NCBI GenBank assembly: GCA_016758965.1
Contig: JAEPRB010000060.1
Coordinates: 124,001-188,000, forward strand
Length of the DNA stretch: 64,000 nucleotides
Direction: 5' to 3'
From: Circinella minor
Lineage: Eukaryota; Mucoromycota; Mucoromycetes; Mucorales; Lichtheimiaceae
In this document: in pieces, positions 48,136 to 60,464 of the stretch
Position numbering within the stretch: the first letter of the stretch is position 1
How the letters are laid out: each line of letters begins with the position of its first letter
Program-made: the position numbers and the translations under genes
Notes under the pieces: model-generated
Seen by the model: only the letters and a program-made list of their open reading frames with translations
The model's database searches: none
Told to the model about the DNA's origin: nothing

Positions 48136-48948
48136 ATGCGACTTATAAACACGTATCCAATACTACTACTAGCACTATCACTGATATTATTATGTTTACA
48201 ATCAGTTCAGGGCAATACTGAAAAACTCATTTTCTCTGCATCATCGTCAGATAAACAAGAACAAGAATGTATACATGATCGTCATGATGAGACTGGATAT
48301 GTCTTGAAACCACCTTATAGTACTATTCAGCGTGCTCTTATACCACGCACTCCTAATACGACAATCACACCATCTTTATCTCAACATTGGTATACCCTTG
48401 ACAAATTACAAACTGACATGAACTATGAAGTGCGCATCTCATATCCAGCTACGGTAAATATCACACTAAATAATTTTATGCATTATTTTGGTTAGCAACA
48501 CTAAGTACTTTTCGTTTGTTTTATTTCTATACATGTAGTCACCCACAGATTTCTACTTAACATTATATCGAATCTGCAATAATGATAATAAAAGATATTT
48601 ACTTGTACAAGGAGATTATGCTGGTGTATCCAACATACCAGGCATCGAATCTAGTCCAGTAACTTATGATATAGGTAAAAAGAAAAATAAATAACAAAGT
48701 AGAAACTCGCATAAATAATGAATAATTGGGATGATGTTGTATACAACTTGTTATTAAGTCAAAATCTATGAACTTTATAAAAAAAAACTCTAGTATTAGA
48801 AAATCTATATCTAGGATTCTTATTTTACCAAGTATACAAAATATCTGCAGCAATTGTCATTGTTTTATTATTAGGTCAATTTGTGATTTTACCTAAAATT
48901 CGACAAATCATTCAAGAGTGTATTGATTCAAAAAATAATAAAGATTAA
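48136..48948 (+). CDS. Type I membrane protein with signal peptide, unknown family
   Basis: Exons 48136-48453, 48539-48674, 48794-48948 give 202 residues. Residues 1-26 are a strong signal peptide rich in Leu and Ile, ending near SVQG. A luminal domain of about 140 residues follows, with one potential N-glycosylation site (Asn-Thr-Thr) and the segment YEVRISYPATSPTDFYLTLYR. A single membrane span (SAAIVIVLLLGQFVILP) is followed by a short charged cytosolic tail ending SKNNKD. All three junctions are in phase. The luminal segment reads like a beta-sandwich, but I do not recognise the family. Confidence 0.75.
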
Positions 48949-49340
48949 TAATAATTAAATAAAAGTGTAATCTAATTTATTTGTTACGGGAAGAGTTGTA
49001 TAATAAAAACATGCAAAAAAAAAGGAAATGTTCTCTACGTACATAAAACCTTATTAGAAATAAAAAGCAAGAATAAGATAGTATACAGGAAAAACAAACA
49101 AATAGAAAAAAAATGCAAGAAAACAAAAGACTTATATAGCGTAATCAAAGAAAGGAAAACAGGTGCGTGCAATTAATGAATGGAGAAGATGCGGGGGAGA
49201 GGAGAAGGGATTGTATACACAAAGAGGAAGGGAAGAAATGATAATGAAAAAAAAATAGGAATCATAGTAAACAAAGACATGTATATATACATAAAAGAGA
49301 ATGTTTTTTAAAAGGAGATGAAGAAGGAAGAGAAAGAATA
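48949..49340. other. Convergent intergenic interval
   Basis: 392 bp, purine-rich plus strand, no gene seen. Confidence 0.5.
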
Positions 49341-50996
49341 CTATTGGACTGCTTCTGTAGTCTTTCCATCAGTAGTTTTTAGTATGGTGGTATTATAACT
49401 TTTGCAATGGCAACATTTGTGGTAGAAAAAATGATAATCCGTTTCAGATCTTTTTTCACAATCATTACAAAAGATATGAGATATAAGATGTTTATATTGG
49501 GATGGCATGGTTTGTTGAGAAAGCTCTTGATCCAGAAAATTGAAATAATCTGTCATATCTGTCATTGATTTCAAGCAAGTTGGACATTGGTAGGATGTCT
49601 GACTGTAAGTTGTATAGCATGGTTTATGTATACAATGTCCACAGGGCTAATATATATAAAATATGTAAGTTAGCTTTACATGTCTTCATATTACAATACT
49701 GAACATGTGTCAATAACAAAACGAAATAATGATAAGAAAGAAAAAACAAATTTTACCATAAAAGTAACCGTAGTTCGACTTGTAAACATATATTCACCAC
49801 AAATTGGACAATCACTTTCCAAACTTCGCTCAATACATTTATGATTATTTTTCATTGAAATGGTCATACACACATTACATGTTTTACAGTGAAAAAAGTT
49901 TTCCTTGGGTCCATTACGACATATCCCACATTCATCACAATGATATGTATGATTTTTTACATCACCATCCCAAAGTTTACATTTGGAACAATAATAACGA
50001 GATGCTTGAATACCACATTGATTACATGTCTGACTTGCAGGCTGTAATGTTTTACAATGCATACATAACATGTTTTTTATCTCCTGACTGCTATGACATA
50101 TTTAGAAACAAATTTGTGTATGCTTGATTGTTAGTAACTGACTTTCTTCTTCGAATTATTTATACATATATATATATATGGAGTATGTGTGTGTGTGTGT
50201 GTGTGTATGAGAAAGAGAGAGAGAGAAGACGAAAAAGAAGATGATCAACTTACCGAATGATAGGATGGTCACACGCTTCATCATGACATACTCGACATGG
50301 AAATATTTTACCGCAGCAATTTGCTTGGATTTTGACGTTACGTTGATAATGTGCACATCCAAGAATACCTTTCGATTGGTCCTGGTAAAAAAAAAAAAGT
50401 GAAGTTGTTTTATTAGCCGAATGGTTTTATAATTCATAAAAGTCCTAATACGTAATAGATCGGAAAAAAAATTATATGGTTAAATATATATACCTTATAT
50501 GTTTTTGTATAAATATCTTGTTGGTCTATAGAACTGTTTTGAATATTACTTATTGCGAATGATGTATTACACATGAGATGCTGTATAGTATAAAGAAAAA
50601 GAATAGAGAGAAAGAGAAAAGTTAGTTTTTTATTTTCTTATAAATTCAATTTAAAATATCATTATTATTATAGATCATGTGCTATACCTGAATTTGTTTA
50701 GCTTTTTCTTTTCCATCAAGATTATTATCTTGATAGATCTCACGAATACGTTTTCGTAGTTCGCCTTCAGATGCCGTGCGATATCGCTTATTATTATGAT
50801 TAATGAAGTCATTATTGTTGTTATTGTTGAAAGAGATAGCAGTATTATTAGTGCTAGTAATAGTTGTAGTAGGAGGTGGACGATGAAATGCTGCTAACCG
50901 GGTATCATTGCCCCCAGTAACAACACGATGACGAGATATCCGAGGTGGACAATGATGATGATATTCTGAACTAGTTGTTATAGGATTGGTCATCAT
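49341..50996 (-). CDS. CHY zinc finger / RING E3 ubiquitin ligase (RCHY1/Pirh2-like)
   Basis: Exons 50996-50688, 50580-50494, 50381-50254, 50087-49757, 49646-49341 give 386 residues. The N-terminal 100 residues are disordered, with an Asn run. A CHY finger follows (LGCAHYQRNVK, CCGKIFPCRVCHDE, CDHPIIRQEIKNMLC). Next is the CTCHY region (YYCSKCKLWD, YHCDECGICRNG, FFHCKTCNVC), then a RING (CPICGEYMF to MPCGHCIHKPCY to CPTC) split by the last intron. A final zinc ribbon (CNDCEKR, CCHC) ends the protein. This domain order is that of Pirh2/RCHY1, whose relatives ubiquitylate regulatory proteins. Cysteine spacing is intact in every finger. The AC microsatellite at 50186-50206 lies within the third intron. 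Confidence 0.93.
50186..50206. repeat. (GT)n microsatellite
   Basis: About ten GT units inside an intron of the CHY/RING gene, flanked by an AT repeat and a GA repeat. Confidence 0.8.
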
Positions 50997-53175
50997 GGCA
51001 ACTGATTATATTGATTATAAATATATTATAGGAAGAAAAGGAAAGATAAAGAAGTAGAGAAAAGAAGAAAAGGATAAAAGGGCACGAGGAGAAGAAGTTT
51101 ATATGAGAATGTATAGTACGGTATATATATGCTTTTTTTTTTTTTGGCTCTTTGTAATGTATTTTTCTAAAAAGAACGACGACAATAAGAGTAATAATAA
51201 CACTAGAACAACAACATTTAATGAGGCTGTGCTCTATTTATTATTATTATTATTGTTATTATTATATATATAAAAAAGGGCTAATATCTAGATAATATCA
51301 ATTGAAAATGAATGACGGAAATATAAGAAAAGAAAAAAAAAGATTAAAGATGGCATTTATAAAACGAAAGAAATTGTTTAAGCACTTTGATTTCATTTTT
51401 TTTGAGGCGCCGCGTGCGCGCGAGAGAAAGAGGACAGAAGGGGACAGAAGGATCTACACATGCAAAACATATAAACACTTTTTTTAAGGAAAGGAGCAGA
51501 GGGAATACCCACATTACCGGATTCAATCACACCAAAAAGTGAATAAAAAAAAATTGGGCTGTCGAGCGAAACATAAAAATAATTTCTATGTAATTTCTAT
51601 CGCGCGAAATCACGGCCGAGTAATTTTATGCTTGGTGTAACCTTTTTTTTTAAAAAAAACAAAACAAAACAGAAGAAGAGGTGGGGGGAGAGGAGAGGAG
51701 GAGCGCAAAAGGATTGGAAGGGGAGAGGCTTAACGGAAGGACCTCTTAGTTAATCATCCCAAAAATTCAAAACGGATTCGTTACCGATCTCGGAGCTCTT
51801 CCTTCCTTCCTTTTTTGTAAGATTACACAAAAAGAACGAGAGCGAAACGACACTCTTCTGGCGCGCGAAATATGTCATAAATTCCTGATATTTTTCTTGG
51901 GGGGGGAGGGGTGCAAAGCATTTATGGCTGTGTGCTATATGTGTGCTATGTGCTTTAAAATGTGGGGGGGGGGAGAGGGGGGAGGGGAGGGAAACGCTAC
52001 GTTTAATGGGAAGAAAGGGAGATAAAAAAAAATTTTGTGCCACGCAAAGGTCTTGAATCGCGCGAAAGTTTAACTTTACGGCTTGACCAAACAGCCAAAC
52101 ATTGTGTAACGATCAATCCAATGTCTCTTCTTTTTTCTGATATCCAAACATATCTTATAACATTGCAATAGCATCATTCACACTTTTAAATATCATTAAG
52201 CTACACACTAGTAAAAAAATCTCATGTTATTTAAATTAGTTGTGAGGTTATATATAACTTTTTTTTTCTTTCTCTTCACCTAAAATCAAATCCTTTCGCA
52301 CCCCAAGAAAAAACGAGGGAAGGGAGACTATTTTAGTTTCTATAAGAAGCAAAATGATTAATAATACTTGACAAAAAAAAAAAAATCAAAACATTTGGTA
52401 AAGATTACCATTGTCGGAAACTTAGTAACCAATGCATAGAATTATTGACTGCATATCTATTCTATTGTTATTTCCGGCAATGACATTTTTTATTCTGCTT
52501 TCCCTCCGATTTATGTAAAATATCATTCGATATATCGTGAATATGCAATTTACATACTGTGCATATTATAGAAAAAAAAACAAAGTGGAACATAAAAAAG
52601 TATTCTTTAACTTCGCGCGAGGCGGTTCTTTAATAATATTAATATGATTTTACTTTTTGTTATTTCATTGTGCTCTCTCACTTTTTTTTTTTTTTTGGGG
52701 GGGGGGGATTGGATTTAGAGGAGTCACAATCTTGACAAGATCAGGCCACTCTCACTTGCAAAAATAATTTTATATAATTAATCATTATATATCTTAAGTA
52801 GAAAATAAGATTTTTTAATGTAAAAAAAAAAAAATAGTAATAGCAATAATAATAACATGGGGAATTTTCTTTTATAAATAATATTGATAAATAATTGTTG
52901 AAGTGATGGGATTATAATAAGAGTAAAAAATAATAATAATAACAGAAGAAGGAAAAACAACATTTCTATTAAGTTGAAAAAAAGCAATTGATTGAGATGT
53001 TATATACAAAACAGGGAGAAGGGAAAAACGAAGAAGAAGAATATAATAAATGGAAATATGAAAAACAGTTTGTTCAGTAAGAATAAAGGTTAAAGAAAAA
53101 AAAATTGTTTTGATTCTGTTTGTCTCTTTTGTTTTTAAATAATAATAATGTAGTAAAAGATAATAAAAAAATTCC
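50997..53175. other. 2.2-kb intergenic interval
   Basis: Between the CHY/RING start and the LCB2 stop. Besides the CGCGCGA cluster it holds G tracts (51901-51908, 51963-51973, 52698-52708) and poly-A/T tracts. No coding region is supported. Confidence 0.5.
51417..52620 (+). promoter_or_regulatory. Cluster of CGCGCGA motifs upstream of the CHY/RING gene
   Basis: CGCGCGA occurs on the plus strand at 51417, 51601, 51862, 52059 and 52614. Three copies (51601, 51862, 52059) extend to CGCGCGAAA, the reverse complement of an E2F/MBF-type TTTCGCGCG core. The surrounding DNA is AT-rich with G and C tracts. No gene covers this interval. The motif resembles cell-cycle boxes; function is inferred. Confidence 0.5.
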
Positions 53176-55952
53176 TTATTGTTTTTTGAATTTAAGCATG
53201 AGAAGGTCACCCACTTCACTAATCAATTCTAGAGCATGATCTATTATTATTATCATTAAATAAAATGGTTATTAGTAAACTTAATCCTTGAAAAAGGAAA
53301 TAATAGTAATAATGAATAATTCTTAAATTACCTAAATCTTCTCTAGTATGTGCAGCAGAAACACAGAAACGTGCTCGTGAACTAATGATAGGAGTTGCAG
53401 GATATCCTACAACACAAATAGCAACCCCACGCTTTAACATTTCTCGTGAAAATGCTGAAATTTTTGCTGGATTAAATAAGAGCAAGGGGACAACAGGACT
53501 TCCTTCGTCACCATAAACGATAAATCCTAATTCCCTTAATTTGACTGCAAAATATTGGGCATTATCTGCGAGTTGTCGAATACGCATACGCCCATTTTCG
53601 GTTCCATCTTCTCCTCTAATAATAATAAAATAATATTAATATGAAATAGGGGTTGATTAAGTATTTCTTTCTATTTTCCTTTCTTTCATTATGCAAGGCT
53701 ACATTAAGCACAATGATGATCTTTTTACCTCATAATACCCAAACTTGCAAGAACCTGTTGAGTAACAGGCGGTGTCATGGTTTCAGCATAACAGAATGAA
53801 TGATTCTTTAATCGTAAATGGTCAATAACAGCCTATAATAAGAAATATATGAGATTAAATAAATATGATATACTCAGACCTATTTTTTTTTCACTCATCA
53901 AAACAGTATTCTATTTACCTTATCACCGGCAATATAACCACCAGCTGCACCAAAAGACTTTGTAAATGTTCCCATAAGAAGATCGACATGTTTTGGATTG
54001 ATACCTAATAATAACAATATAAATATACAATTAATGACATACATCGTTATTATCTTATTATCTTTTATTTATATCCTCTTTCTTCCCCCCAAAAAAAAAA
54101 CCTCATGAATTCAAAATAATTTACCATAAAAATCACAAACGCCACCGCCATGTTCACCCAAAGCACCGATTGAATGAGCTTCGTCCACATATAAATAAAA
54201 CTAAGTAATAAATAAGCAATTGAGTAAGATAATTATTTATAATCGATTCATACGTATGTGTGTGTGAATTATCGTTTTTTTTTTTTACCTTGAATTCACG
54301 TTTCAACTTGATAAGTTCTGGTAAATTAACAACAGAACCTTCCATAGAATATAAACCTTCTACAATAATCATAATCTTTTTCCATGGACGATGCGTTCGT
54401 GGTTGACCTTGAGAAATGACTTCACGTAAAAGGTTTCGTAAATCTCCCATATTATTATGTTTAAAAACACGAATGGATGCACCAGAAAGACGAGCACCAA
54501 AAATAATAGAGCTATGATTTAATTCATCACTAATAATCAAACAACCCTATATTATTATTATTATTCAGTTAGTTATATATGAATCTTTTAATAATATACT
54601 TAAATTTGAGAGGGCTAAAAAAAAAACGGGAAATGGGGTAATTTACCTTATTGACAAGAGCTGGAATAGTAGTAGAATTGGTAGCAAAACCCATTGAAAC
54701 AATACAAGCATCTTCTTTACCAACAAATCTGGCAACTTTTCTTTCTGCTTCTTTATGAAGATCCAATGATCCACTTTCGGCACGTGTACCACTACTACTA
54801 ACACCATATTCACGGACCGTTTCTTCAACGGCATCAGCACATGGTCCTTCTGCTTGAGCAAATCCCAAATAATTGTACGACGCAAAATTAATAGTATCCA
54901 TTTTTCTACCTGTCAACCTATTTTTATTTTATTTTGAAAAAGTAAAAAAAAAAAAAAGGGACACAAAGATTTTTTTTTGTGTTAATATTTCTATACAATA
55001 TAAAAAAAACAACAACAAACGGTTTGTAATGAGCATATTAACCTACTTGAAAGTTTTGTTAAAATCCTCTGTTTTTCGTTCTAATACAGTTGTAATTCTT
55101 GTAGGAACACCTGTAATAGGTCGATTCCAACAATCACTAAGTAGAAATATATGAATATAAGTTGTTTTTTTTTTGATATGATAATAATTGTTATTTTTCT
55201 TTAGCAATTGATCTAAAAATTGAAAAAAATATTATTTACCGAATACGCATATACATTCTTCTTGTATAAAATGAATCGAAATCAGAAACAAGTGGAGCAT
55301 AACCCTAATTGAAAAAAAAAGGGAGACAAGATAATAATAGTAATAATAATTGATTTATAAGTAAGCATTATATTAATTAAAACAATTTGGTTCTATCCTT
55401 CTTTTTTTTTATTTTTACCTGGTTCGTGCGCAAATGTGCATATTCTCCACGTTTAAAAACTTTGCCCAAAATATCCCGTAAATGACCAAACAGAATCAAT
55501 ACCAAATAATTCAAATAAGTCGATACCAAAATTAACATGGGAGCTTCTTCCATTTTTTGTTGAAAATCTTCATATTTACGATGATGAGCCGCAACTGAAT
55601 TACGTCGTTGAGCAGGTGTTACATGTTTAGCATGAAACCAAACATCATTATCAACTGTCAATGTATTTTCTGTAGGTTTTAAGGAAGCTGGAACAAGTGA
55701 AGGATGAATCATTTTGGGTGGATAAGCTGATGATACGGAATAAGCTCGTCGAGTTTTTCCAACCAAGGAAGATAATGAAAATGTACGTGCTCGAGTAGCA
55801 GTGCGTGTAGGTGGTTGATGACCTGTTGAAGTACCCGTAGTAGTAGAATTATCTCGTGATTGTTGCTTTTCATTGGATTGTTGAGGATGATGAGGTTGAG
55901 GTGGTTGAATCTCAATGCCAGGCACCTGTAAAGAATTGGTAGTAGGTGTCAT
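53176..55952 (-). CDS. LCB2: Serine palmitoyltransferase subunit 2
   Basis: Ten exons: 55952-55419, 55304-55240, 55136-55047, 54917-54647, 54546-54289, 54200-54125, 54004-53919, 53832-53729, 53615-53332, 53240-53176; 610 residues. With Lcb1 it condenses serine and palmitoyl-CoA to 3-ketosphinganine, the first step of sphingolipid synthesis, in the ER membrane. The N-terminal 130 residues are disordered and basic, followed by one membrane span ([17 protein letters not shown]). The alpha-oxoamine synthase core has [64 protein letters not shown] and the PLP-lysine motif [13 protein letters not shown]. The C-terminus ends LMLKFKKQ. All nine introns restore conserved residues. Confidence 0.97.
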
Positions 55953-56881
55953 TGTTTTGGTAAAAAAAAAAGGAAATGGAACTTAGAACAAGTGGTGAAT
56001 TAATTAAATATAGAGAGAAAATGAAGTATGGTATTTGTTATTTTTTTTTTCTTTCTTTTTTTTTTTTTTTTGTGTAAAAACTTGGGTCGCAACTAAACTC
56101 TCGGCTAGTAATAGCTTTGCTTGCTTATTACTATAATGTGCTCTAAATCGAAAAAAAAAAAAGATGAACCGAGTGCGGATTAAAAAGGATTTTCTTTTTC
56201 GGAATTGAATAAGAGCGGAAGTGAAAAAATCTTTTTCTCTCTTTTTTTTTTTTTTTATATAGAAATGGAAGATATTCAAAAAGAAAACGTTTGTTTCTTT
56301 GATAAATAAATAAGAATGTGTATTTTATTATATAGTCAATTAATCACTTAGTAATGAACTTATTGCTAAGCAACGAACTACTTTTTTTCTTTTTTATTAT
56401 TATCGGCCGGAACTACCAGATGTGAATGATTTTTTTTTAGTTCAGTCCCGGTCTAGCATATGAAAAAAGAAGGTTTACTCATAGTAAAAAAAAAAAAAAA
56501 GTATGTATGCAGCAAGATCGACATGAAAAAAAAAATTAAAAGGGGAAAATATATTTTATATTAAATTACACTTGGACCACAATAGCAAACTGCCAAGGAT
56601 TATTTTTCTTTTTCTTCACTTATAACACAACACTTTTTACCTCCAAAACAGTGGCATTTCATAAAGCAAAAAAAAAAAAAAGATCAAGCAATTTAAAAGA
56701 GAGCGGGAAACTAATTCCGAATCTTGGAGTCTAAAAATGGTTTAGTTTATATTTTAAACGCACTTGCACTACATAAAAAAAAAAAAAGCTCCATATGCTT
56801 GGCAAGGGTTTCTTTTTTTTTTTTTTTTTTTTCTCTCTTCTTCCTTTCACTTTTTTTTATTTTTATAATCAACAAAACAAA
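55953..56881. promoter_or_regulatory. Divergent promoter region, LCB2 / MARVEL gene
   Basis: 929 bp between divergent starts, with many T and A tracts (56041-56072, 56236-56256, 56811-56832). No specific site recognised. Confidence 0.4.
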
Positions 56882-58017
56882 ATGGCAAACAATCCATTTG
56901 AAGAAAATCCATGGTCAGCACAAAATGCAAATACCGGACCACGTTTCGGTAATGCTTATGAAGACGATAATAATGCTTGGAGTGGAAATAATAGTAGTAC
57001 AACGCGTATGCCTTCACCTTCCGATTATCGAGCACCTACAGCTACAACAACAACGACAACAAGTGCATGGACTGAATCGAATAAGACTGAATATCCAGAA
57101 AATGCTTATGAGCGTGTGGATAGTACTTCTCCTAGTCAAGATGCTTATCAATTCGCAGGTACACGACTTGGTGGTGTTCAAGATACTGATACTGGAGGTG
57201 CTTATTCAAAAGTTCAAGTGGATAGCAACACATCTCCTTCTTCATCACCTGCTCCAGTACCAGCAGGTGGTAAAGCAAGACCTAATAATACAGGGGATGC
57301 ACAAGATGCTTTACCACCTGTATGGGATAAATCAAGAATGAATCCAAATAAATGGCGTCTTTTATTACGTTTCTTACAACTCATTGCTTCAATTGGTAGT
57401 TTAGGATTTGCTGCTGGAGCTTCACCTGTAAGTTTATATATATATATATATATATTTCGGATATTAGGAATAAGGGGATAGGGCAGGAAGGAACGGCGGA
57501 GAGAAAAGTATAGAAGAATAGTGAGTTTTTTTTAAGGATAGACTAAAATACTTATTATGCTTTTAGTATTCTGGTAGTGATGTTCCATTTGATAGTGCTG
57601 CTTGTTTTTATTTTCTTTTTGCAGTGGTAAGTGAATATTACTTTTTTTTTAAAGAAAAGGAAAGATGATCTACCAAAAGAATAAAGAAACTTACAACGAA
57701 ATTAAAAAAAAAATGAATAGGCTATTCTTACAATTATTTGGACACTGTTTCATTTATCTTTCTGGTGCTACCGTCGTATATCTCATGGTCATAAAATGAA
57801 CCGAGTGTTGATGGGAGGTATTGATTTATTACTTGCTATTTTATGGGGCATTGGTACAATTGTTGAAATTGCCATGTTCCCTTGTGCTCCTGGTGATAAT
57901 GATGGATGGTGTGATTTTTATAATGTCAGTATCTTTTGGGGCATGTTTTCATTTGCTCTTTTCCTTGCTGCAGTTGGTTGGGATATTCTTGGTGCTTGTG
58001 TTGCTCGTAAGAAATAA
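56882..58017 (+). CDS. MARVEL-domain four-span membrane protein with N-terminal NPF
   Basis: Exons 56882-57427, 57567-57626, 57721-58017 give 300 residues. The first 155 residues are hydrophilic, begin MANNPFEENPW (an NPF motif that binds EH domains) and are rich in Ser, Thr and Tyr. Four membrane spans follow: LLLRFLQLIASIGSLGFAAG; the span over the exon 2/3 join into AILTIIWTLFHLSFW; GGIDLLLAILWGIGTIVEIA; and IFWGMFSFALFLAAVGWDIL. Span 3 precedes a Cys pair (FPCAPGDNDGWCDF), as in fungal MARVEL proteins. The protein ends in CVARKK. Such proteins act in vesicle traffic or membrane domains; the exact role is unknown. An in-frame upstream ATG at 56795 would add only a poly-Phe run, so 56882 is preferred. 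Confidence 0.88.
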
Positions 58018-59277
58018 TAGTGAAAGTATCTCTTTATTATTATTACCATTCAGCAAACAATGTTCCCTTTCTCTCTTTTGTTCTTATTCTATTCATATTA
58101 TTGTAATATAACAAACAAACAAGAATTATTATTATTATTATTATTACCACTATTACTACTATTATTAACATTACTATTATTACTACTACTATTGTTCTTT
58201 TTACTTGCATATCCAAGAATCCCCCCCCCCTTTCTTATCCTTTCTAATAATACATTGATTTTTCCCTCTTTCTCTCTCTCACCCACACCCACACCCACTT
58301 CTTTTTTTTTAAAAAAAAATGCACAATGATTATACTATTGTGTGAAATATAATATAAAATAAAACTGGATTCTTCTTCTTTCTTTTTATATTGGTATTAA
58401 TTCTCATTAAATATAAATTCATGCAAAAATAAAAATATAAAGGAGTAAGTAACCAAGTGATTAATTACAATAACGTCATAATTTATAAATATAGTTTAAA
58501 TAAAACCAACCTTATGTTAAAAATAGATGATAATGACGAAATGTTCATCTTTTTTTTTTTTCAATAATAAAAAATTATATAAAACTTATTTGTATACATT
58601 ATATTACAATAATATATATATATATATATATATAAAGTAACTGTTTTTAATAATAATAATAATAATAATAAAGAAAAATAAAATAAAATGCAAGATGAGA
58701 ATGTATGTATGTTTATGTACAAAACAAAATAAAAATAAAAAAAGAAATAATATGCATTGATAATATGAAAGAAGAAAAAAAAAAGGAAAAGAGATGGGTG
58801 AAATGAATAAGTAAAAGAAATGAAAAGAGATAGAGGTAGATAGAGAGAGAGAATGAGTATAAAATGCTTCTTTTTCTTCTTTTTTGTCGTCACCTAAATT
58901 TGTAAAAAGTACAAAATAGAACTTTGCACAGCAATTTATCCACCCTTCTTTTTTTTTTTATAACTATACAAGTATACTATTTTTCCTTCTCTTTCTCTCT
59001 CTTTCTTTCTCAATCAAGAAAAAAAAACTCTGTTGGTTCGGGGGTTGGGAAGACATGGATGGGATATATCAAAATGAAAAAAAGAAAAGAAAAGAAAAAG
59101 TTGCTAACTGTTTTTGTTGGTTGTTGTAAATGTTGTATGTATGTGTGCTATGTCAGAAAAGGTATATATAATAAAAAAAGTTTTTTTTGTAGGTTTAAGG
59201 GGTGGGAGGGGGACGAGTCCCTTATGTATAATATATATATATATATATATATATATTCATTGTTATTCTTATTATTA
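58018..59277. other. Convergent intergenic interval
   Basis: Simple repeats: ATT/ACT-rich tract at 58123-58196, AT repeat at 58612-58634, AT repeat at 59228-59254. No gene supported. Confidence 0.5.
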
Positions 59278-60123
59278 TTATTGTGATGGTGGTGCGTCAT
59301 ATAATGTAGTAGTTGTAGCAGTAGGACTAATAGGTGTAGTAGAAGAAGTTGCTGATATACGTATCATTGAAATAGCATCAGCTAAATCACTTGGATTCTT
59401 ATTACATAAAGACCTAGCAGATTTAAATCGACCATTTCCATTACTAGAATTAATATTATTATTATTATATTGATATCTTTTTTTAATAATTCCTCCAGTC
59501 GTTCCTTTTCTTTGCTGTTCTTGTTGTGTTCTTCTTAATAATTTATCCAACACTCTTGCATGGTCCCAGTGAGCTGTATTGGTTGCTGTAGTTGCTACTA
59601 TTGCTGCAGAAGATCTTCTTCGTGTTCTATACATGGGTTGTTGAGGTTGAGATAATGGATAATGTTCAGGAGTAGTAAAGTCAGTATTATTGTGATTATT
59701 ATGAATGTCATTAAAACTTGTTGAAGAATCTTCTGATGAATTATTGGTTCGTACAACGACTTCAAGTGATCGACTTAGTTGTTTTGCAAAAACAGCTTCA
59801 AGCATTGAAGGTTCTTGTGGTGATGGAGGTGGTGCTGAAACAACAAAATATTCTTCTTCTTCGTCTTCATCGTCTTCTTCATCATTACTATTTAATGAAA
59901 AAGTTTGACTGGAGCGACTGTGACGACGACGACGATTATTTGAGTCATTCTCTAAAATAGTCTTATCAGTTATTGAAATATTATTTCTTTGTATTGGAGA
60001 CCATGGTGTATTATCATTATTTGTTGTTGTTGTAGTAGTATATTCTGGTATTGAATTTAATGGTGAAGAATCGATGCACATGATTTGGTCTGTGTCATTG
60101 GGATTAAACACAGAAGAATCCAT
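59278..60123 (-). CDS. Disordered Ser/Thr/Asn-rich protein, unknown family
   Basis: A single open frame of 281 residues from the ATG at 60123. It has an acidic block (NDEEDDEDEEEEYFVV) and two basic RRRRHSRSS / RTRRRSS patches resembling kinase sites. A possible short helical segment is EAVFAKQLSRSLEVVV, and there are runs of Asn and Thr. No domain is recognised. The length of the frame, the proper ATG and the non-random charge pattern support a real gene. The frame is also open upstream of this ATG through a low-complexity leader, which I leave out. Confidence 0.6.
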   Translation of the reverse strand: MDSSVFNPNDTDQIMCIDSSPLNSIPEYTTTTTTNNDNTPWSPIQRNNISITDKTILENDSNNRRRRHSRSSQTFSLNSNDEEDDEDEEEEYFVVSAPPPSPQEPSMLEAVFAKQLSRSLEVVVRTNNSSEDSSTSFNDIHNNHNNTDFTTPEHYPLSQPQQPMYRTRRRSSAAIVATTATNTAHWDHARVLDKLLRRTQQEQQRKGTTGGIIKKRYQYNNNNINSSNGNGRFKSARSLCNKNPSDLADAISMIRISATSSTTPISPTATTTTLYDAPPSQ

Positions 60124-60464
60124 TAGAAGGTAAAAAAAAAAAGTATATGTTTTTATGTGTATAAAAAGGAAGAGGTGTGTGTGTGTGTGAGTATAATATT
60201 TCAAATAATTCTTTTGGTTGCAAGTTAACAAAAAAAAAAAAAAAAAAAAGGTGGAATTTAAAACTCAGTGAGACAGTGAGATAAAAAAAGAATAAGTTTA
60301 TAAGAGGTACTAATTTCATCCTTTTTTAATAAAATAGTGAATGGGAAATATACAATTGTATTTTTATTATTATTTAATTTTTTAATTTTTTATAACTAAG
60401 GGCAGAGAAAAAAAGACTAAAACATATATGTGTTGATTTTTTTTTTAAAAGTATAATAGAGTTA

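Noticed and set aside
58060..58329. Poly-Leu frame after the MARVEL gene
   Set aside because: Translation of an ATT/ACT simple repeat in the 3' flank.
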